NCBI GenBank assembly: GCA_031279175.1
Contig: JAITJA010000202.1
Coordinates: 1 to 10,153, forward strand
DNA length: 10,153 nucleotides
Reading direction: 5' to 3'
From: Odoribacteraceae bacterium
GTDB lineage: Bacteria; Bacteroidota; Bacteroidia; Bacteroidales; Marinifilaceae
This document shows positions 1 through 7,131 of this stretch, piece by piece. Both the position numbers and the translations under genes were made by a program. The notes beneath the pieces were generated by a model that saw only the letters and a list, made by a program, of their open reading frames with translations, made no database searches and was not told where the DNA came from. The stretch's first letter is position 1, and each line of letters opens with the position of its first letter.

Positions 1-1279
1 ATCTCTTAGCAATCGTGGGTATTGATAATAATGAAGACGAACATATCCTCGATATGTAATCGATGGCCTGTGGCATGTCTTCAGCCCTGAAGATAATCCA
101 CCCGATCACGACAAACGCGAAGGTGATCAACATGGACAGTAACTCCTTGAAGGTTGGCAACAGGCGATTTGCCGCCACGATACCGGTGTACTTGCGGTTC
201 TTGCCGAGTAACAGCAGCGGCACGAACAATAGGGCATGGTAAGCGCCCCACGCGATAAACGTCCAGTTGGCCCCGTGCCAGAAACCGCTCACGAGAAAGA
301 TAATAAACGTGTTGCGCATTTTCTGCCATCGCGATCCCCGGCTTCCTCCCAGCGGAATGTACAAGTAGTCGCGAAACCACGTGGTCAGCGAAATATGCCA
401 GCGTCTCCAGAACTCGGCAATGTCCCGGGAGAAGTAAGGGAAGGCGAAATTCCTCATCAGGTTGAAGCCGAAGAGTCGCGCCGTGCCAATGGCGATGTCG
501 GAATAACCGGAGAAGTCGCCGTATATCTGGAACGCGAACAGTATAGCTCCCAGTAGCAAGCTACTCGCGGGCTGTAACGTGTAAGCATCAAAGATCTGGT
601 TTACCGCCGCGGCGCAATTATCGGCAATCACCATCTTTTTGAACAATCCCCACAGGATCTGTCGCGCGCCGTCGACCGCTCGCGAGTAATCGAATTGCCG
701 TTTGGTGTAGAACTGCGGGAGCAGGTTTGTCGCGCGTTCGATGGGTCCGGCCACGAGCTGCGGGAAGAAACTCACGAAGGCGAAAAAGGCGACTACATTC
801 CTCGTCGGCTCGATCTTCTCGCGATAAACATCTATGGAATAGCTCAAGGCCTGGAAAGTATAGAACGAGATCCCGACGGGTAGGATGATTTTCAGGGTCG
901 TCACGTTAAGCTCTTTACCAAACAGCGTGAAGGCTTCTACAAAGTTTTGCACGAAGAAATTGTAGTACTTGAAGAAACCCAGTATGAGGAGGTTTAACAC
1001 GATGTTGGCGACCATCACGGCTCTTGCTCGTCGCTTGATCGCGTTTGCATCGCGATCGCCCCGCCGCCTGATACTCGACATCCATTGCCCGCTCGCCCAG
1101 CTACACGCGATCGTGATAGACATGAGGATTAAAAAACGCCAGTCCCACCAGCCATAGAAAACGTAAGAGGCCGTTACCACGAAAAGATTCTGCAATAGCA
1201 AGCCACGGTTACAAACAAACCAGTATAAAAAGAAGACTACCGGGAGAAAAATAGCGAAGTCTATCGAGTTAAATAACAT
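1..1279 (-). CDS. MBOAT-family membrane O-acyltransferase (AlgI/DltB-like), 3' end off the window
   Basis: The minus strand is open from an ATG at 1279 to the left edge, giving 426 residues without the C-terminus. AlgI-like proteins are usually about 470-500 residues. The product is a polytopic membrane protein with many hydrophobic segments, for example residues 7-22, 88-103, 383-397. MBOAT signatures are clear: PVGISFYTFQ near 134, QLVAGPIERA near 174, GYSDIAIG near 258, FWRRWHISLTTWFRDYLYIP at 290-309 and SGFWHGANWTF near 331. His335 in the last motif is the conserved catalytic histidine of the family. Such enzymes move acyl groups, usually acetyl, across the membrane onto polysaccharide or peptidoglycan, often with an SGNH-type partner. 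Any partner would lie beyond the left edge. The promoter box at 1319-1328 supports the start. The substrate cannot be told from sequence. A damaged relic of a related gene lies at 9873-9959. Confidence 0.93.
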   Translation of the reverse strand, partial: MLFNSIDFAIFLPVVFFLYWFVCNRGLLLQNLFVVTASYVFYGWWDWRFLILMSITIACSWASGQWMSSIRRRGDRDANAIKRRARAVMVANIVLNLLILGFFKYYNFFVQNFVEAFTLFGKELNVTTLKIILPVGISFYTFQALSYSIDVYREKIEPTRNVVAFFAFVSFFPQLVAGPIERATNLLPQFYTKRQFDYSRAVDGARQILWGLFKKMVIADNCAAAVNQIFDAYTLQPASSLLLGAILFAFQIYGDFSGYSDIAIGTARLFGFNLMRNFAFPYFSRDIAEFWRRWHISLTTWFRDYLYIPLGGSRGSRWQKMRNTFIIFLVSGFWHGANWTFIAWGAYHALLFVPLLLLGKNRKYTGIVAANRLLPTFKELLSMLITFAFVVIGWIIFRAEDMPQAIDYISRICSSSLLSIPTIAKR

Positions 1280-1318
1280 ATCATCGTCGTTTAGTTTTTA
1301 TAACAATTGAGCTCACGA

Positions 1319-1328
1319 CGCGAATGTA
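1319..1328 (-). promoter_or_regulatory. Putative -7 promoter box of the MBOAT gene
   Basis: The minus strand reads TACATTCGCG here, close to the Bacteroidetes -7 consensus TAnnTTTG. It lies about 40 bases before the ATG at 1279, giving a leader of roughly 35 nt. The same ten-base box precedes the other transcription units in the window. I see no clear TTTG at the -33 position. Confidence 0.6.
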
Positions 1329-1517
1329 AAAAACTTTTATTATTTAGTACCCGTGGCGGAACGGGAATCCCGAACGTTTTTCTCACGGGGGTGCGGGAAA
1401 ATGTTCCAGTATCCAGGGCTTTCTCGTTCTGGGTAAGGGTAGACGGACGCGAAACGATATTTCTTTAACTCGCGGGGAATCTCGGGAAACGCGTTCGTGA
1501 CCGGGAGGAGGTAGTTG

Positions 1518-1553
1518 AAATTCCCGGGGAATTACCGGGAATCCCGGGAATTT
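1518..1553. repeat. Perfect 11-bp inverted repeat, possible terminator of the nrdJ-ribF operon
   Basis: AAATTCCCGGG at 1518-1528 is exactly complementary to CCCGGGAATTT at 1543-1553, with 14 bases between them. A GC core with A/T flanks on both sides could act as a bidirectional terminator. There is no long T tract after it on the minus strand. On the plus strand TTATTTC follows, but no plus-strand gene lies upstream. It sits about 175 bases past the ribF stop, so its role as the operon terminator is a guess. Confidence 0.4.
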
Positions 1554-1707
1554 TATTTCACACTTTTACTATTTGAATTTATCCCGGGGCGAACAAGAAC
1601 CGGCAGGCGGGTTTTCATGGATCACGCTGATTATTCGGCAAGCCAAGAAGGATTTTAACGTGATGTCGTAAAGGGGAAAATAGGGAAAACCTTCCGCGCG
1701 GCAGACA

Positions 1708-1736
1708 GGAGAGAGAGATCACTCATCTCACTCTCC
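1708..1736 (-). other. Hairpin containing the ribF stop codon
   Basis: GGAGAGAGAGAT at 1708-1719 pairs with ATCTCACTCTCC at 1725-1736 with a single mismatch and a five-base loop. The ribF stop codon (1728-1730 on the minus strand) lies inside one arm. No T tract follows, so it is not a standard intrinsic terminator. It might protect the mRNA 3' end. Confidence 0.4.
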
Positions 1737-2666
1737 TCCCCCGTCGCCTCGCGCGAGAGCGGTTTGTTTATCCTCGAGGAGTTGTTTTTTCAGCTCGTTG
1801 ATATTTTCGAATTTTCGTTCTCCCCTGACGCGATCGAGGAGAGAGAGAGAGAGAGAGGAGCCGTAGATATTCCTGTCAAAGTCGAAGAGATGCGCCTCGA
1901 CAGAGAGTCGTCCGGTAGTACTGACAGTGGGTCGCGTGCCGACATTCAGCAAGCCGCGGTGCAACTCGCCGTCCACGGAAGCCTCTATCATGTAGACGCC
2001 CGGTGCGGGCAATAGCTTCCTGTCGTCGTCGAGGCGCAGGTTAGCCGTCGGGAAACCGATCTGCCGGCCGAGGCGCTCCCCCGGCACTACTTTACCCGTT
2101 AGCGTGTAGTGGTAGCCCAGGAGATCATTCGCGAGCTGGACATTCCCGGTGAGAAGGGCGTCTCGTATCTTGGTAGAACTCACGCTCACGTCGCGCGTCT
2201 CGAAGACAGGTTGTCGCGCGAGGAAGAACGCGTGCTCGTTGGCCAGTCGTTGGAGATTCTCGTGATTCCCGGCCCGTCCTCTCCCGAGCCGGTGATCGTG
2301 CCCGACGACAAGTCCCTTGATCCCGATCGCGTCCACGAGCACCTGCTTGACAAAATCGTCATACTCCACGCGTCCCGTTTCCCCGGTGAACGGGAGGACG
2401 ATCAGGTGATCGACCCCGCGTTGCTCGAGGAGGGCAGTTTTCTCTGCCAGCGTGGTGAGTATTCCCGGTTTTTGCTCCATCGGGTAGAGGATTTCCCTGG
2501 GGTGCGGGTCGAAAGTGATCACGACAGAGTGCCCGTCGAGTTTTTTTGCCGTCGCGCGCAGGGCCTCGATCACGCTAAGGTGTCCGCGATGGACGCCGTC
2601 GAAACTCCCGATGGTAGCTACCGGCCGGCAGATACTCCTTTCAATTATCCCGTGGTGGGTCGTCAT
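1728..2666 (-). CDS. ribF: Bifunctional riboflavin kinase / FMN adenylyltransferase (FAD synthetase)
   Basis: This enzyme converts riboflavin to FMN and then FMN to FAD in the cytoplasm. The product has 312 residues, the usual RibF length. The N-terminal adenylyltransferase domain shows the nucleotidyltransferase motif GSFDGVHRGH at 20-29, VVGHDHRLGRGRAG at 120-133 and SSTKIRDAL at 163-171. The C-terminal kinase domain shows GERLGRQIGFPTANL at 196-210, NVGTRPT at 241-247 and VEAHLFDFDRNIYG at 256-269, where Glu257 matches the catalytic Glu of the family. The ATG at 2666 lies 19 bases after the nrdJ stop and no promoter box sits between them, so the two genes are probably cotranscribed. A (GA)9 tract inside the kinase domain encodes the unusual run SLSLSL after Ile-Tyr-Gly, without changing the local length relative to the family. 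Confidence 0.96.
   Translation of the reverse strand: MTTHHGIIERSICRPVATIGSFDGVHRGHLSVIEALRATAKKLDGHSVVITFDPHPREILYPMEQKPGILTTLAEKTALLEQRGVDHLIVLPFTGETGRVEYDDFVKQVLVDAIGIKGLVVGHDHRLGRGRAGNHENLQRLANEHAFFLARQPVFETRDVSVSSTKIRDALLTGNVQLANDLLGYHYTLTGKVVPGERLGRQIGFPTANLRLDDDRKLLPAPGVYMIEASVDGELHRGLLNVGTRPTVSTTGRLSVEAHLFDFDRNIYGSSLSLSLLDRVRGERKFENINELKKQLLEDKQTALARGDGGGE
1839..1857. repeat. (GA)9 dinucleotide tract inside ribF
   Basis: Nine GA units plus a final G on the plus strand correspond to alternating TCT/CTC codons in ribF, residues about 271-277. Loss or gain of one unit would shift the frame about 35 codons before the stop. Confidence 0.9.
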
Positions 2667-2685
2667 CTTCAGCGGGGAGGGGTAG

Positions 2686-5250
2686 CTATTCGCACTTGCT
2701 GATGCCGCAATCCTTGCAAGTGATACATCCCTCCTGGTAGATGGTGGTAGTAGAGCCGCAATTCTCGCACGGCGTGCTATTAGAGACCTCCGTCCCGTCC
2801 GGGACGAACCGTCTTAGCGCGCGTTCGACGCCGTTTTTCCACGTGTTGATATTCTCGTTATCGAACTCCATGGCCGAGATCAGCTCGATGACTTGCGGGA
2901 TAGGCATCCCGTAGCGGAGAACGCCGGAAATAAACTTGGCATAATTCCAGAACTCCTTGTTGAACTTGTAAGACAGGCCCTCGACGGTTGTCTTGAAGCC
3001 GCGCTTGTTGGAAAACTGGAAGTCATAACGAGTGCTACCGTCCTCGCTCACGTTCTTGATGATCTTCCCGTCATTGACGGCTTTCGGCAGCATGATTCCC
3101 TCCTCGTCGTCGGCGATCCCGGTAAAGATCTCGTAGGGGTGTCCGTTATAGAGGCCGATAAAGGCGATCCACTTCTCCTTGTTATTCTGGAAGCGGACGA
3201 CCTCGGCGGCCAGTTCCCTGGGGCGCTTGGAGGGCATGGCTTCCTCCTTTTTGCTGGTAGTGCTGACCAGCACGCCCTGTCTTGACCCCTCGCGGTAGAC
3301 GGTACATCCCTTGCACCCGCTCTTCCATGCCTCGACGTACAATTTCCCGACGAGCTCCTCGGTAGCCTCTTCCGGGAGGTTCACCGTGACGCTAATGGAG
3401 TGATCCACCCATTTCTGGATACGTCCTTGCATACGCACCTTGGCGAGCCAGTCGATATCGGAAGAAGTGGCCAGGTGGTAAGGCGACCGCTTGACGATCT
3501 CGTTGATCTCCTCGTCGGAGTAAGACTTGTGGATATCATACCCGTTTGTTTCCATCCAGGTAGTAAACTTGTGGTGAAAGACGAGAAATTCCTCGTAGTT
3601 ATCACCGGTCTCGTCGACAAAGGAGACCTGCACGTTCTTATCGTTAGGGTTCACCTTCCTGCGGCGCTTGTAGACGAGCCTGAAGACCGGTTCGATCCCG
3701 GAGGTCGTTTGCGTCATGAGACTAGTCGAGCCGGTAGGCGCGATCGTGAGGCAGGCGATATTCCTTCTCCCGTGCCGTCTCATGCGCTCGTACAGACCGG
3801 GATCCGCCTCCCCGAGACGCGTGATAAAGGGATTATTCATTTCCCTCTCGTGGTCGTGTATCTTGAAAGGCCCGCGATCGATGGCGAGGTCAACCGACGC
3901 GTTATAAGCCGCTATCGCGAGCCGCTTGTGCATGTCGACGGAAAACTCGACCGCCTCGTCGCTCCCGTATCGCAACCCGAGCGCGGCGAGCATGTCCCCC
4001 TCGGCGGTGATCCCGACGCCGGTACGTCTTCCCTCCCTTGCTTTCCGCTTGATACGTTGCCAGAGCCGCGTTTCCACGTCCTTGATCTCGTCGTCTTCCG
4101 GGTCCTGGTCGATCTTCTCGAGGATCGCGTCGATCTTCTCCAGCTCGAGATCGATGATATCATCCATGATCCGCTGGGCCATCCGGACATGCTCGTCAAA
4201 GAGCGAGTAATTAAAGGAGGCTTCCGGCGTGAACGGGTTGTTCACGTAGGAATAGAGATTAATAGCCAGCAGGCGGCAGGAGTCGTACGGGCACAGTGGA
4301 ATCTCCCCGCAGGGGTTAGTGGAGACGGTGCGGTAACCCAGGTCGGCGTAACAATCCGGCACGCTCTCGCGGATAATCGTGTCCCAGAACAGGATTCCCG
4401 GCTCGGCGGACTGCCACGCGTTATGGACGATCTTGTTCCAGAGTTCGGCGGCCTTGACGCTCTTCTCGTTCCTGGGGTTAGAGGAGTACACCGGGTACTT
4501 CTGGATATACTCTGTCCCGTTGACGGCCGCGTTCATGAACTCGTCGTCGATTTTCACGGAGATATTCGCCCCGGTGACTTTCCCTTCTGTCATCTTGGCG
4601 TCGATAAAGCTCTCGGAGTCGGGATGATTGATAGAGACACTAAGCATGAGCGCGCCGCGTCGCCCGTCTTGCGCCACTTCCCGCGTGGAGTTAGAATATC
4701 GTTCCATGAACGGGACGATTCCCGTGGAGGTGAGCGCCGAATTTTTCACGGGCGATCCTTTCGGGCGGATATGCGAGAGGTCGTGGCCCACGCCGCCGCG
4801 TCGTTTCATGAGTTGCACTTGTTCCTGGTCGACTTTCATCACGCCGCCGTAGGAGTCCGACGCGCCCTCGTGCCCGATCACGAAGCAGTTCGAGAGTGAC
4901 GCGATCTGGTACTCGTTACCGATACCGGTCATCGGGCCTCCTTGCGGGACGATATATTTAAAATCCCTGAGCAGCTCGAAGATCTCCTCCTCGCCCAGCG
5001 GGTTCTTGTAATTCTTCTCGACGCGCGCGATCTCGGCGGCGAGCCTCCGGTGCATGTCATCCGGGGTTAACTCGAAAATATTCCCGTAGGAATCTTTCAA
5101 CGCGTACTTGCTCACCCACACCTGGGCGGCGAGTTTGTCTCCCTTGAAGTACTCGAGGGTGCTATCGAACGCTTCTTCTTGCGTGTAGATCTTCTTGTTT
5201 CCTTTTATTCTCTGGTCGTGTTGCCTCGACCGGGTTATTGTTTCTTCCAT
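2686..5250 (-). CDS. nrdJ: Adenosylcobalamin-dependent (class II) ribonucleotide reductase
   Basis: The 854-residue product reduces ribonucleotides to deoxyribonucleotides using a radical made from adenosylcobalamin, without needing oxygen or a separate small subunit. The finger-loop motif NPCGE at 312-316 gives the thiyl radical Cys314 with Asn312 and Glu316. By spacing to known class II enzymes, Cys122 (in SNCFV) and Cys325 form the redox pair. The phosphate-binding motif APTGSTS is at 504-510. Cys646 and Cys649 (GCKGC) precede a C-terminal extension (about 685-815). The tail ends in a zinc-ribbon-like set: Cys828, 831, 842, 845, 848 and 853. I see no N-terminal ATP-cone, so the usual overall-activity site seems absent. 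The start at 5250 is preceded by an A-rich leader and a promoter box at 5288-5297. ribF follows 19 bases later. The leader is about 33 nt, too short for a cobalamin riboswitch. Confidence 0.97.
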   Translation of the reverse strand: MEETITRSRQHDQRIKGNKKIYTQEEAFDSTLEYFKGDKLAAQVWVSKYALKDSYGNIFELTPDDMHRRLAAEIARVEKNYKNPLGEEEIFELLRDFKYIVPQGGPMTGIGNEYQIASLSNCFVIGHEGASDSYGGVMKVDQEQVQLMKRRGGVGHDLSHIRPKGSPVKNSALTSTGIVPFMERYSNSTREVAQDGRRGALMLSVSINHPDSESFIDAKMTEGKVTGANISVKIDDEFMNAAVNGTEYIQKYPVYSSNPRNEKSVKAAELWNKIVHNAWQSAEPGILFWDTIIRESVPDCYADLGYRTVSTNPCGEIPLCPYDSCRLLAINLYSYVNNPFTPEASFNYSLFDEHVRMAQRIMDDIIDLELEKIDAILEKIDQDPEDDEIKDVETRLWQRIKRKAREGRRTGVGITAEGDMLAALGLRYGSDEAVEFSVDMHKRLAIAAYNASVDLAIDRGPFKIHDHEREMNNPFITRLGEADPGLYERMRRHGRRNIACLTIAPTGSTSLMTQTTSGIEPVFRLVYKRRRKVNPNDKNVQVSFVDETGDNYEEFLVFHHKFTTWMETNGYDIHKSYSDEEINEIVKRSPYHLATSSDIDWLAKVRMQGRIQKWVDHSISVTVNLPEEATEELVGKLYVEAWKSGCKGCTVYREGSRQGVLVSTTSKKEEAMPSKRPRELAAEVVRFQNNKEKWIAFIGLYNGHPYEIFTGIADDEEGIMLPKAVNDGKIIKNVSEDGSTRYDFQFSNKRGFKTTVEGLSYKFNKEFWNYAKFISGVLRYGMPIPQVIELISAMEFDNENINTWKNGVERALRRFVPDGTEVSNSTPCENCGSTTTIYQEGCITCKDCGISKCE

Positions 5251-5287
5251 AAACGCGTGCTGTTTTTTGATTTCACATCTAATGATC

Positions 5288-5297
5288 CGCGAATCTA
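5288..5297 (-). promoter_or_regulatory. Putative -7 promoter box of the nrdJ-ribF operon
   Basis: The minus strand reads TAGATTCGCG, differing in one base from the TACATTCGCG boxes of the other genes. It lies about 38 bases before the nrdJ ATG. TTTC lies 19 bases upstream of it, near the spacing expected for the -33 TTTG element of Bacteroidetes. Confidence 0.6.
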
Positions 5298-5477
5298 CAG
5301 AGAAAACATTTCCCGAGAAATTTTTTCCGGCATATTTTTCGGATGTTTTCCACTTTTTTCTACAACGCGCTGGTATCTACACGCGTCTGTCTCACGGGAA
5401 CAAGGAAAAGTTTCCCGAACGAAAAATTCACTTGCACGCGCGGTCGCGACAAAAGAGCAGGACTCGACGCCCGGGAA

Positions 5478-5499
5478 CGGGAATACTCGAATATTCCCG
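5478..5499. repeat. Perfect 8-bp inverted repeat
   Basis: CGGGAATA at 5478-5485 pairs with TATTCCCG at 5492-5499 across a six-base loop. Each arm contains the over-represented word CGGGAAT. It lies about 180 bases upstream of the nrdJ promoter. Function unknown. Confidence 0.6.
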
Positions 5500-5594
5500 A
5501 CACTTGACAGGGGGATTTTCGCGTTCCGCGTCACTTGTATCGCGAGGTCGACCGCGATCAGGTGACGGTCATTCGCGCGAGAGCGCCGCTCGTT

Positions 5595-5610
5595 CACTTG
5601 CATGCAAGTG
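5595..5610. repeat. Perfect 16-base palindrome
   Basis: CACTTGCATGCAAGTG reads the same on both strands. The half-site CACTTGCA also appears once at about 5430, and the related CACTTGTA at about 5532, both in the same gap. This looks like a binding site for a dimeric regulator, but no regulator gene lies nearby. Confidence 0.55.
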
Positions 5611-5877
5611 TCGCCTGCAATGGCGCGCCGTCACGCGCCCTGGCGGGAGGCCCGTCCCCGTTTGGGACTGGCCGCCGCGCGCCTGCGGGAGGTCGTCCGG
5701 GTTTTGTCGTCTCCTGTCATGCTCGTGGGAATCTACCGCCACGACCACTTTCACCTATTCCATGTCGCTGGAAACGATCCCCTTGAAAAGTTCATTCTCG
5801 ATCGCGTCGTTGCCCCGTCCCGTCCCGGACACCGGGGGAAATAGCTCCCGTCGATTACCGGCATCCCGGGTGACGTG

Positions 5878-5914
5878 AAAAAAAATCGCCCCGTCCGGTA
5901 TCCCGGACGAGACG
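5878..5914 (-). terminator. Strong intrinsic terminator on the minus strand
   Basis: Read on the minus strand, 5914-5903 pairs with 5898-5887 over 12 consecutive positions (two of them G-U) around a GATA loop. One A follows, then eight T (5885-5878). This is the textbook form of a Rho-independent terminator. No annotated gene lies upstream of it on this strand, so it should end the candidate small transcript that starts near 6062. Confidence 0.8.
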
Positions 5915-5977
5915 ATGTAGTATCGATCCCGCGTACATTTCCCCGCGCGAGTCGCTTTAAAAAGCAATTTCCCGCTA

Positions 5978-6019
5978 TTAACTCGTCTCGAGACGAACGG
6001 GGATGTTGCACGTTTTCAT
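5978..6019 (-). CDS. Possible 13-residue peptide in the small transcript
   Basis: ATG at 6019 opens a frame encoding MKTCNIPVRLETS followed by TAA at 5980-5978. A weak AGG lies about seven bases upstream of the ATG. The last codons overlap the palindrome near 5982-5995. The frame is so short that it may be chance. It matters only because it lies inside a unit with its own promoter and terminator. Confidence 0.2.
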   Translation of the reverse strand: MKTCNIPVRLETS

Positions 6020-6033
6020 GATACCTGCTTTGA

Positions 6034-6047
6034 TGTGTGTGTGTGTG
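6034..6047. repeat. (TG)7 dinucleotide tract
   Basis: Seven TG units lie outside any recognised protein gene, about 20 bases downstream of the predicted start of the minus-strand small transcript. On that strand it reads (CA)7. Confidence 0.9.
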
Positions 6048-6065
6048 AATGTTTCTAATAACGGA

Positions 6066-6098
6066 GGCGAAGGTAATTAAAGTTATTATCACTGCAAT
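6066..6098 (-). promoter_or_regulatory. Putative promoter of the minus-strand small transcript
   Basis: The minus strand reads TACCTTCGCC at 6075-6066, matching TAnnTTCGC. ATTG lies at 6098-6095, exactly 19 bases upstream, which fits the Bacteroidetes -33 TTTG element at its normal spacing. It has the best two-part match among the promoters in this window. Confidence 0.55.
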
Positions 6099-6191
6099 AG
6101 AATCATTATTTTTTCTCCTCTTCCCGTGTTTTTTTCCCGCGCCCGGCTGGTCGGAACGGTAAACGTCAGGAGGCGATCCGGGAAAAAGCCT

Positions 6192-6201
6192 TACATTCGC
6201 G
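6192..6201 (+). promoter_or_regulatory. Putative -7 promoter box of the DUF1963 gene
   Basis: TACATTCGCG lies 23 bases before the ATG at 6225. Because the box falls inside the longer open frame that begins at 6126, it argues against that upstream ATG and for 6225 as the true start. Confidence 0.6.
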
Positions 6202-6224
6202 TTGTTTTGTTAAAAGAGAGTGAC

Positions 6225-7121
6225 ATGGGACTATTTCGTTTATTCGGGAATAAAGACGCGGCGCGGGGAAAAAGCGCGCCGGCAAGGGAAATCGCGGGGG
6301 GGACGATAGAAGGAACGGCAGGGAAGATCGCGGCGCTGTTCAAGGAACGTACCGCGGTGGAGTCTATCCGCTTGAAGCCCGCGCGGGAGGCGTGCGCGCC
6401 GTGGGACAGCAAGCTGGGAGGCGCACCGTACTTGCCAGGGGGTTTCGACTACCCGCGCGACAGGCAAGAGGGGCGCGAGGGCGTGCCGTTGCGGTTTCTC
6501 GCCCAGCTGAATTTTAGCGAGATGCCAGCGCTGGCGGGGTTTCCCGAACGGGGAATACTCCAGTTCTATACCGGGAATGACGAGCAGCACGGGATGGATT
6601 ACGAGACGCTTACCGCGCAAAAGGGCTTCCGGGTGGTCTATCACGAGGAAGTTACCGGCGTCTCGTTACCCCCGCCACCGCCGGGAGCGGGGGATGAAAT
6701 GGCGGTCGCGTCCCCAGTAGACGGGGAGTTGCGCCTGCGTTTCGCGGTCGAGACGTCGGTGATGGGTCCGGGCGATTTTCGTTTTGACGCGCTGCTGCTG
6801 CAATTCTATAACGAGGTGACGGGGAGTCGTTTTCGCTCGCTGGACCGCGTTCCTGAGCGACTGCTGGATGATCTCTACGAGCGCCTTTCCGCGAGCGGGC
6901 ATCGCGTGGGCGGCTACCCGACTTTCACGCAGCTTGATCCCCGGGAATATCATGATTATTTACGCGAACATACCGTGTTGCTCCTTCAACTGGATTCCGA
7001 GACGACCGGCGATTACTCTATCGCGTGGCGCAATGCCGGTAGTTGTCACTTCTTTATCCGTCCCGACGACCTCGCCGCGCGCGAGTTTTTCGAGGTGCTG
7101 TATAGTTGGGATTGTTACTGA
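6225..7121 (+). CDS. DUF1963 / YwqG-family protein
   Basis: The product from the ATG at 6225 has 298 residues and begins MGLFRLFGNK. The frame is open upstream to an ATG at 6126, but the promoter box at 6192-6201 and the purine-rich AAAAGAGAG just before 6225 favour the shorter form. Residues about 30-290 fit the DUF1963 (YwqG) family: SKLGGAPYLPGG at 62-73, LRFLAQLNFSEMP at 89-101, GILQFYTG at 110-117, GGYPTFTQ at 229-236 and a C-terminal segment with FFIRPDDLAAREF near 276-288. YwqG proteins are cytoplasmic and their biochemical role is not established, so no function is assigned. A Pro-rich stretch (about 158-163) forms a loop. No signal peptide or membrane segment is seen. The gene converges on rlmD, 23 bases away. 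Confidence 0.9.
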   Translation: MGLFRLFGNKDAARGKSAPAREIAGGTIEGTAGKIAALFKERTAVESIRLKPAREACAPWDSKLGGAPYLPGGFDYPRDRQEGREGVPLRFLAQLNFSEMPALAGFPERGILQFYTGNDEQHGMDYETLTAQKGFRVVYHEEVTGVSLPPPPPGAGDEMAVASPVDGELRLRFAVETSVMGPGDFRFDALLLQFYNEVTGSRFRSLDRVPERLLDDLYERLSASGHRVGGYPTFTQLDPREYHDYLREHTVLLLQLDSETTGDYSIAWRNAGSCHFFIRPDDLAAREFFEVLYSWDCY

Positions 7122-7131
7122 GAATTTTTCT

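Larger units (their letters stand above)
1280..1727. other. Gene-free gap between ribF and the MBOAT gene
   Basis: About 450 bases lie between the ribF stop and the MBOAT start, both on the minus strand. I see no credible protein gene. The gap holds the MBOAT promoter, a perfect inverted repeat at 1518-1553, a small CGGGA-A-TCCCG inverted repeat at 1362-1372, and three to four copies of the over-represented word CGGGAAT/ATTCCCG. The stretch 1380-1510 shows nothing recognisable. Confidence 0.6.
5298..5877. other. Gene-free region upstream of nrdJ
   Basis: About 580 bases without a recognisable gene. Open frames exist on both strands, but their translations are rich in Arg, Ser and Pro, match no family I know and lack a promoter box. 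The region carries a perfect inverted repeat at 5478-5499, a 16-base palindrome at 5595-5610 and recurrent CACTTG words. A minus-strand frame around 5755-5950 reads somewhat protein-like and then hits a stop, so a decayed gene is possible but not shown. Confidence 0.55.
5878..6062 (-). ncRNA. Candidate small RNA or short leader transcript of about 185 nt
   Basis: A promoter at 6066-6098 and a strong terminator at 5878-5914, both on the minus strand, define a transcription unit with no recognised gene. The predicted RNA starts near 6062 and holds a CA-repeat segment (6034-6047), a perfect TCGTCTCGAGACGA palindrome near 5982-5995 that would fold as a hairpin, and the terminator hairpin. It could be a trans-acting small RNA, or a short mRNA for a peptide of about 13 residues (5978-6019). 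The boundaries are inferred from the promoter and terminator. I do not recognise any known RNA family in it. Confidence 0.5.

Noticed and set aside
81..1157. First impression that the left-edge MBOAT gene is broken, because only short frames seemed complete
   Set aside because: Translating the minus strand from 1279 gives 426 uninterrupted residues to the window edge. The gene is simply cut by the window.
1802..1809. TATTTTCG on the plus strand resembling the promoter box
   Set aside because: It lies antisense in ribF with no plus-strand gene downstream and lacks the GCG extension.
2109..2702. A 197-codon plus-strand frame opposite ribF
   Set aside because: It is a shadow of ribF with no promoter box before it and no recognisable domain.
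3400..4899. A 499-codon open frame on the plus strand opposite nrdJ
   Set aside because: It is antisense to a gene with clear catalytic motifs. Its translation is low in family-like features, and the openness follows from the strong third-position GC bias of nrdJ.
5195..5878. A 227-codon plus-strand frame across the nrdJ start and the gap
   Set aside because: It overlaps the nrdJ start antisense, is rich in Arg and Ser, and has no domain or promoter. It looks like chance.
6126..6224. N-terminal extension of the DUF1963 protein from the ATG at 6126
   Set aside because: The promoter box at 6192-6201 lies inside it, and family similarity and a purine-rich ribosome-binding stretch support the ATG at 6225.
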